This document shows, one piece after another, positions 59,178 through 64,000 of a stretch of DNA of 64,000 nucleotides. The stretch covers positions 4,022,001 to 4,086,000 of the forward strand of contig NZ_CP071839.1 in assembly GCF_017526105.1 (NCBI RefSeq), written 5' to 3'. Origin of the DNA: Streptomyces cyanogenus. Its GTDB lineage: Bacteria > Actinomycetota > Actinomycetes > Streptomycetales > Streptomycetaceae. Positions within the stretch are counted from its first letter, which is position 1. The number at the start of each line of letters is the position of its first letter. The notes under the pieces were generated by a model. It was not told where the DNA came from. It worked only from the letters and a program-made list of their open reading frames with translations, and ran no database searches. The position numbers were made by a program, and so were the translations under genes.

Positions 59178-59998
59178 GCGGCGAGCGCCCGGAGGAGGCC
59201 GACGACCCCCTCCGGGCCGTTCACCACCAGGTCGGCGCGTTCCGCCAGCTCGGTGACCTCGGTGCTGCCGCTGCAGACCAGCAGGCCGGGGGTGCCGTCG
59301 GTGCGGAGTTTCTCGACGGCGGCGAAGGCGGGGAGGTCGCCGAGGTCGTCGCCGGCGTAGACGACGCATCCGGCGCCGATGGCGCGGGCGTGGTCCAGCA
59401 GGGCCACGCCCTTGTCCATGCCCGGGGGACGCAGTTCCAGGACCAGACGGCCGGGTTCGACGATCAGGCCGTGCCGGCCGGCGAGGTCGGCGAGGGGGCC
59501 GCGCAGGGACTCGAACGTGGCCTGCGGGTCGGCGGCGCGCCGGGTGTGCACCGCGAGGGCCCGGCCCTTCTCCTCGATCCACGTGCCCTCGCCGGCGCCG
59601 GCGCGCTCCAGCAGGCGGGGCAGCTCGGTGCGGACGGCGGCCACGCCGGGGTGCGGGGGCGGGGCGGTGACCGTGCCGGTGGCCGCGTCCCAGCGTTCGG
59701 CGCCGTAGTGGCCGAGGACGGTGAGGTGCTCCAGGCCGGGGACGCCGGCGAAGCCGCCGTAGCGGACCGCGACCTCGGGCGGGCGGCCGGTGACCACGGC
59801 GACGGAGGCCACCTTCGGGGCGAGCGCGGCCAGTGCGGGTACGGCGTCGGGGTGGGCGCGGGCCTGCTCGGGGTCGGCGACGATCGGGGCCAGCGTGCCG
59901 TCGAAGTCCAGGCCGATCAGCGCGGTGCGGGGCTGCGCCAGCAGGGCGGCGAGACCGTCCCGGCCGGGCTGGGTCTGCGGGGTGGGCAGAGGGTCCAT
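59165..59998 (-). CDS. otsB: Trehalose-6-phosphate phosphatase
   Basis: The protein has 277 residues. HAD motif I is LDFDGTLAPIV, and GDDLGDLPAFAAVEKL is motif IV; PPGMDKGVALL is a conserved lysine block. It removes the phosphate of the otsA product to give trehalose. It sits tail to tail with otsA, overlapping it by 13 bases, which rules out a shared operon. The ATG at 59998 is used rather than an upstream ATG. Confidence 0.92.
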   Translation of the reverse strand: MDPLPTPQTQPGRDGLAALLAQPRTALIGLDFDGTLAPIVADPEQARAHPDAVPALAALAPKVASVAVVTGRPPEVAVRYGGFAGVPGLEHLTVLGHYGAERWDAATGTVTAPPPHPGVAAVRTELPRLLERAGAGEGTWIEEKGRALAVHTRRAADPQATFESLRGPLADLAGRHGLIVEPGRLVLELRPPGMDKGVALLDHARAIGAGCVVYAGDDLGDLPAFAAVEKLRTDGTPGLLVCSGSTEVTELAERADLVVNGPEGVVGLLRALAAQLG

Positions 59999-60052
59999 AC
60001 CGGGACAGTATCCGGCCCCGGCCGCCCTCACGCCTGGGTGACCCCCACCGGT

Positions 60053-60277
60053 TCAGCGCTCCGCTCGGCGCGCCTCCCGTACCCGGCGCAGGCGGTTGAC
60101 CGTCACCGGGTCGTGGGCCAGGGCCCGCTCGTCGTCCAGCAGGGCGTTGAGGAGCTGGTAGTAGCGGACCGGGGAGAGGTCGAGTTCCTCGCGTATCGCT
60201 CGCTCCTTGGCGCCGGGGCCGGGGAAGGCGCGGCGCTCCAGGGCGAGGATGGCTTTCTCTCGGGTGCCCAGTTCCAT
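60053..60277 (-). CDS. DUF3263 small protein
   Basis: The protein has 74 residues. ELGTREKAILALERRAF followed by AIREELDLSPVRYYQLLNALLD matches DUF3263, a small, helical, probably helix-turn-helix-like family of actinobacteria. Function unknown. It lies 35 bp downstream of the sugar-binding lipoprotein gene on the same strand and 54 bp upstream of otsB. Confidence 0.87.
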   Translation of the reverse strand: MELGTREKAILALERRAFPGPGAKERAIREELDLSPVRYYQLLNALLDDERALAHDPVTVNRLRRVREARRAER

Positions 60278-60312
60278 GCCCGCCACCGTAGCGGCGGGCA
60301 CCGACACCGGGC

Positions 60313-61593
60313 TCAGTTCGCGGTGCTGCTGTCGGCCGCGGTGGCCGTGGACTGCAGGCGGGTCAGGACGGCGGCGGGGCTGCCGCCGGGGGCGACGGCC
60401 TGGCCGATGTTCTGCTTCACGGCCGCGCTGACCGCCGCCCAGGAGGTCTTGCCGACGGGGTACAGCTCGGAGGTGGGCAGCTGCTCCAGGAAGGGCTGCA
60501 GGGCCTTGTCGGTGGGCGCGGCCGACGCCGCCATGGCGTTGGAGGCGGACCCGGTGACCGGCAGCAGCCCGTACCTCCGGGAGAAGTCCAGGACGTTCTT
60601 CTCGCTGTAGACGAAGTCGAGGAAGTCGCCGATCCGGTCGGCTTGCCCGTTCTGCTTGAAGGCCATCATCCAGTCGGCGACGCCCATGGACGCCCTGGCC
60701 TTGCCGGTGCGGCCCGGCATCGGCACCATGCCGAACTTCACGCCCTTCTTCCCGGCCTGCTGGATCAGCGTGGGGTGGCCGTTGAGCATGCCGACCTGGC
60801 CGTCGGCGAACGCGGCGAACGCGTCCGCGCGGTTGAGCTTGCCGGGCGCGACCGGGCCGGTCAGGTCCTTGCCGACCAGCTCGTCCTTGAGCCAGGTGAA
60901 CGTCTCGACGTTCGCGGAGGAGTCGATGGTGTAGGTACCGACGTCGTCGGTGTAGCCGTTGCCGCCGCTCAGCAGCCACTGCATGGTCTCGGCCTGGGCC
61001 TCCTCGGGCCCGAGCGGCAGCGCGTACGGGTACTTCACGCCCTGCGCCTTGAGCGCCTTGGCGTCGGCGGCCAGCTCGGCCCAGGTGGTGGGCGGCGTGA
61101 GGTTGGCCTTGGCGAACAGGGTCTTGTTGTAGAAGAGCACGCGCGTGGACGCGGCGAACGGGATGCCGTACTGCGTGTGCTTCCACTCGCCGGCGTCGGC
61201 GAGCGGGGAGAGGAAGTCGGCCTGGGTGCGGATGGAGAGCAGGTCCGAGGCCGGGTAGAGCTTGTCCGCTGCGGCGTAGTCGGCGTAGGCGCCGATCTGG
61301 GCCAGGTCGGGGGCGTGGCCGGCGTCGACCATCTCCTTGACCTTGCGGTCGACGTCGTTCCAGGAGTAGACGCTGACCTCGATCTTCACCCCGGAGTGCT
61401 GCTTCTCGTACTCCTCGGCCAGGGCGTCCCAGTACTTCTTGGAGCTGTTGGCGGCGGAGTCGCCGTAGTCGGCGGCGACGAGTCTGAGGGTGACGTCGGA
61501 GGAGCCCGTACTCCCGCAGCCGCCGAGAACCGCCGTCATGCCCAGTGCGGACACCACCGCGATCGTTCCTGCCGTAAGCCGACGCACCCTCAA
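60313..61593 (-). CDS. Sugar ABC transporter substrate-binding lipoprotein
   Basis: The protein has 426 residues. A lipoprotein signal with lipobox AVLGGC (Cys26) precedes a type-2 binding fold (GIPFAASTRVLFYNKTLFAKANLTPPTTW). The gene has no permease or ATPase beside it. Its position across the dre-like sites from nagK suggests an amino-sugar or chitin-derived substrate; this is inferred. The start is TTG at 61593, with GTG 61587 as the alternative. Confidence 0.86.
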   Translation of the reverse strand: MRVRRLTAGTIAVVSALGMTAVLGGCGSTGSSDVTLRLVAADYGDSAANSSKKYWDALAEEYEKQHSGVKIEVSVYSWNDVDRKVKEMVDAGHAPDLAQIGAYADYAAADKLYPASDLLSIRTQADFLSPLADAGEWKHTQYGIPFAASTRVLFYNKTLFAKANLTPPTTWAELAADAKALKAQGVKYPYALPLGPEEAQAETMQWLLSGGNGYTDDVGTYTIDSSANVETFTWLKDELVGKDLTGPVAPGKLNRADAFAAFADGQVGMLNGHPTLIQQAGKKGVKFGMVPMPGRTGKARASMGVADWMMAFKQNGQADRIGDFLDFVYSEKNVLDFSRRYGLLPVTGSASNAMAASAAPTDKALQPFLEQLPTSELYPVGKTSWAAVSAAVKQNIGQAVAPGGSPAAVLTRLQSTATAADSSTAN

Positions 61594-61634
61594 AGCCCCA
61601 ACCCTGCTGTCTCACCGTTCAACATATGGACACA

Positions 61635-61668
61635 TAAGGTCTACACCACGTGAGTGGACTAGACCTCT
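61635..61668. promoter_or_regulatory. Two DasR-type operators (dre) between the lipoprotein and nagK genes
   Basis: AGTGGACTAGACCTCT (61653-61668) matches the dre consensus AGTGGTCTAGACCACT at 14 of 16 positions. TAAGGTCTACACCACG (61635-61650) matches at 11. They are 2 bp apart in the 103-bp divergent intergenic region, so GlcNAc-responsive DasR could control both directions. Confidence 0.8.
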
Positions 61669-61696
61669 CCCGGGTGGGGGAGTCACACTAGGCCAC

Positions 61697-62644
61697 GTGG
61701 TGAGACATGTCATCGCCCTCGACGTGGGCGGTACCGGGATGAAGGCCGCCCTCGTCGGCGACGACGGCGCACTGCTGCACCGCGCCCGCCGCGCCACCGG
61801 CCGCGAGCGCGGTCCCGAAGCCGTGCTCGCGGGCATCCTCGACTTCGCCGCCGAGCTGCACGCCCACGGCGTCGCGCACCTCGGCGAGGCGGCCGGGGCG
61901 GCCGGCATCGCGGTCCCCGGCATCGTCGACGAGCAGGCCGGCACCGCCGTCTACGCGGCCAACCTGGGCTGGCGGGACGTCCCCCTGCGCGCCCTGCTCG
62001 CCGAGCGGCTCGGGGTGCCCGTCGCCCTCGGCCACGACGTCCGCACCGGTGGCCTCGCCGAGGGCCGGCGCGGCGCGGGCCGGGGCGCGGACCGGTTCCT
62101 GTTCGTGCCGCTGGGCACCGGGATCGCCGGCGCCATCGGCATCGACGGGCGGGTGGAGGCCGGCGCGCACGGCTTCGCGGGCGAGATCGGCCACGTCGTC
62201 GTACGGCCCGGCGGGACACCCTGTCCCTGCGGGCAGCGCGGTTGCCTGGAGCGGTACGCCTCCGCGTCCGCCGTCAGCGAGGCCTGGGCCGCGGCCTGCG
62301 GCGACCCCGGGGCGGACGCGGCGGACTGCGCCGAGGCCGTCGTGTCCGGCGACCCGAACGCCGTCCGGGTCTGGCACGAGGCGGTGGACGCGCTCGCCGA
62401 CGGACTGGTCACCGCCCTCACCCTGCTGGACCCCCGCACGCTGATCATCGGTGGCGGGCTGGCCGAGGCGGGGGAAGTGTTGTTCCGACCCCTGCGGGAC
62501 GCCGTCCGGCGGCGGGTCACCTTCCAGAAACTGCCCACGATCGTCCCGGCGGCGCTGGGCGACACGGCCGGTTGCCTGGGTGCGGGGCTGCTCGCCCAAG
62601 ACCTGCTGACAGCCACTTCAACGACTCCGGAGGTAAGCACCTGA
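61697..62644 (+). CDS. nagK: ROK family N-acetylglucosamine kinase
   Basis: The protein has 315 residues. HVIALDVGGTGMKAALVGDDG is the ATP-binding start, and CPCGQRGCLERYAS is the zinc-binding ROK motif. It probably makes GlcNAc-6-phosphate. Starts are GTG 61697 or 61700 without a clear ribosome binding site, so translation may be leaderless. It is adjacent to dre sites and overlaps nagA by one base. Confidence 0.88.
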   Translation: MVRHVIALDVGGTGMKAALVGDDGALLHRARRATGRERGPEAVLAGILDFAAELHAHGVAHLGEAAGAAGIAVPGIVDEQAGTAVYAANLGWRDVPLRALLAERLGVPVALGHDVRTGGLAEGRRGAGRGADRFLFVPLGTGIAGAIGIDGRVEAGAHGFAGEIGHVVVRPGGTPCPCGQRGCLERYASASAVSEAWAAACGDPGADAADCAEAVVSGDPNAVRVWHEAVDALADGLVTALTLLDPRTLIIGGGLAEAGEVLFRPLRDAVRRRVTFQKLPTIVPAALGDTAGCLGAGLLAQDLLTATSTTPEVST

Positions 62645-63882
62645 TGGCAACCGAGCGGGAAACTCCGGCCCCGGGCAGCGCGCCGTCAGGGGCGCGGGGC
62701 GGTGGCGAGACGCGGCTCGGCCGCGGGTCGCGGCCAACCCCCACCGGCCCGCACCTGCTCACCGGCGCGAACGTGGTGCTCCCCACCGGAACGGTGAAGA
62801 ACGGCCGGCTCGCGATCGAGGGCACGCGCATCACCGGCACCCCTCCGGCCGGCGCCCAGGTGATCGACGTCACCGGCCACTGGCTGGTCCCCGGCTTCGT
62901 CGACCTCCACAACCACGGCGGAGGCGGGGCCTCCTTCTCCGGCAGCGCCGAGGACGTCCTCACCGCCGTCCGCACGCACCGCGCCCACGGCACCACCACC
63001 CTCGTCGCCTCCACCGTCACCGACGAGATGGACCTGCTGGTCCGTCAGGCCGGCCTGCTGAGCGAGCTGGCCGAGCAGGGGGAGATCGCCGGCATCCACT
63101 TCGAGGGGCCATTCATCTCCCCGTGCCGCAAGGGCGCGCACTCCGAGGGGCTGTTGCGCGACCCGGACCCGGCCGAGGTCCGCAAGCTGATCGACGCGGC
63201 GCGCGGCAGGGCGAAGATGGTCACCCTCGCGACCGAGCTGCCGGGCGGCATCGACTCCGTACGGCTGCTCGCCGAGCACGGCGTCATCGCGGCGATCGGG
63301 CACACGGACGCCGGCTACGAGCAGACGATCGAGGCGATCGACGCGGGCGCCACGGTCGCCACACACCTCTTCAACGCCATGCCCGCCCTGAACCACCGCG
63401 CACCCGGCCCGGTCGCCGCCCTGCTGGAGGACGAGCGGGTCACCGTCGAGCTGATCAACGACGGTGTCCACCTGCACCCCGCCGCGCTGGAACTGGCGTT
63501 CCGTCACGCCGGCGCGGACCGGGTGGCGTTCATCACCGACGCGATGGACGCGGCCGGCACCGGCGACGGCCGCTACATGCTCGGCCCGCTGGAGGTCGAG
63601 GTCAGCGAGGGCGTGGCCCGGCTGGTCGAGGGCGGTTCGATCGCGGGCTCCACGCTCACCCTGGACCGCGCGTTCCGGCGGGCGGTGACCGTCGACAAGC
63701 TGTCGGTGGAGGACACCGTGACCGCCCTGTCGGCCAACCCGGCCCGCCTGCTCGGCCTCTCCGACCGCATCGGCTCCCTGGAGCCCGGCAAGGACGCCGA
63801 CCTGGTCCTGCTGGACGCGGACTTCGAGCTGAAGGGCGTGATGCGACAGGGTGAATGGGTGGTAGTGCCCCAACTGCCCTGA
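62644..63882 (+). CDS. nagA: N-acetylglucosamine-6-phosphate deacetylase
   Basis: The protein has 412 residues. The amidohydrolase motifs DLHNHGGGGASF, GIHFEGPFIS and AIGHTDAGYEQT are present, with VATHLFNAMPALNHR and FITDAMDAAGTG. It converts GlcNAc-6-phosphate to glucosamine-6-phosphate. About 35 residues, rich in Gly/Arg/Pro, precede the usual start of the family (HLLTGANVVLPTG). GGAGG lies 11 bp before the ATG. It shares one base with nagK. Confidence 0.92.
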   Translation: MATERETPAPGSAPSGARGGGETRLGRGSRPTPTGPHLLTGANVVLPTGTVKNGRLAIEGTRITGTPPAGAQVIDVTGHWLVPGFVDLHNHGGGGASFSGSAEDVLTAVRTHRAHGTTTLVASTVTDEMDLLVRQAGLLSELAEQGEIAGIHFEGPFISPCRKGAHSEGLLRDPDPAEVRKLIDAARGRAKMVTLATELPGGIDSVRLLAEHGVIAAIGHTDAGYEQTIEAIDAGATVATHLFNAMPALNHRAPGPVAALLEDERVTVELINDGVHLHPAALELAFRHAGADRVAFITDAMDAAGTGDGRYMLGPLEVEVSEGVARLVEGGSIAGSTLTLDRAFRRAVTVDKLSVEDTVTALSANPARLLGLSDRIGSLEPGKDADLVLLDADFELKGVMRQGEWVVVPQLP

Positions 63883-64000
63883 TCCGTACCGCTGTCGACA
63901 GGACGGTGGCCGACCCGCGCACTGGGCCGGCCGCCGTCTCTTTGGCATGATCGGGACCCCGGAAACCGAGACAGGCGCATTGACTTCGAGGGAGGTCGGC
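63883..64000. other. Intergenic end of the window after nagA
   Basis: No complete gene is present. A strong ribosome binding site GGGAGGT near 63990-63996 suggests that a plus-strand gene begins just beyond the window. No clear terminator was found for nagA. Confidence 0.5.

Noticed and set aside
1..64000. CRISPR arrays, tRNA or rRNA genes, insertion sequences and prophage genes
   Set aside because: No regularly spaced direct repeats of CRISPR length, no tRNA cloverleaf, and no transposase or integrase motifs were seen.

Overview
The window is a high-GC actinobacterial chromosome segment, almost certainly Streptomyces. The evidence is GC-rich codon use throughout, frequent GTG and TTG starts, futalosine-pathway menaquinone genes, DUF397 plus DUF5753 helix-turn-helix genes, a DasR-type operator, a CIRCE-controlled stand-alone groEL2, and short palindromic repeats typical of Streptomyces intergenic DNA. 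It reads as chromosomal core. No transposase, integrase, CRISPR array, tRNA or rRNA was found. Gene names rest on recognised motifs and family resemblance, not on database searches.

Layout. 1-5.2 kb: RNA cyclic phosphodiesterase (cut by the window edge), a GNAT acetyltransferase, a MarR-MFS pair with a palindromic operator, a small ribbon-helix-helix protein, a purine permease and a DUF2530 protein. 5.3-17.2 kb: a CtpE-like P-type ATPase, two tandem secreted paralogues sharing a promoter-like element, a giant sacsin-like ATPase, a hemerythrin protein, a YihY/BrkB membrane protein, a PPK2 polyphosphate kinase and a PhoD-type phosphatase. 17.2-19.7 kb: a WhiJ/AbaA-like regulatory trio and a DUF3027 protein. 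20-24.4 kb: an MFS protein, a DUF2771 lipoprotein, mqnB-mqnD and a cold-shock protein. 24.4-31.4 kb: a HAD phosphatase, a membrane protein, and an XPB-like scaffold protein next to the XPB helicase. 31.4-41 kb: an L-glutamate-oxidase-like flavoenzyme, a CASTOR/POLLUX-like channel, an SH3-like secreted protein, a GT87 mannosyltransferase, a HelD-like helicase and CutC. 41-48 kb: small metabolic genes, the rpiR-murQ cell-wall recycling pair, a methyltransferase and an Old Yellow Enzyme.

48-52.2 kb is the most unusual part. A sigma factor fused to a transmembrane segment and outer domain is translationally coupled to a transglycosylase whose transpeptidase core has been lost. It is divergent from a second sigma factor with its own anti-sigma-like membrane partner, and a 10-bp-phased repeat sits directly in front of that second sigma gene. 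The gene content suggests an envelope-sensing regulatory module.

52.2-64 kb: groEL2 with two phased CIRCE elements, a cspA-type gene, thrC-cysO behind a SAM-I riboswitch, gpgS-otsA with convergent otsB (glucosylglycerate and trehalose compatible solutes), a DUF3263 protein, and a DasR-type amino-sugar locus in which a sugar-binding lipoprotein is divergent from nagK-nagA across two dre-like sites.
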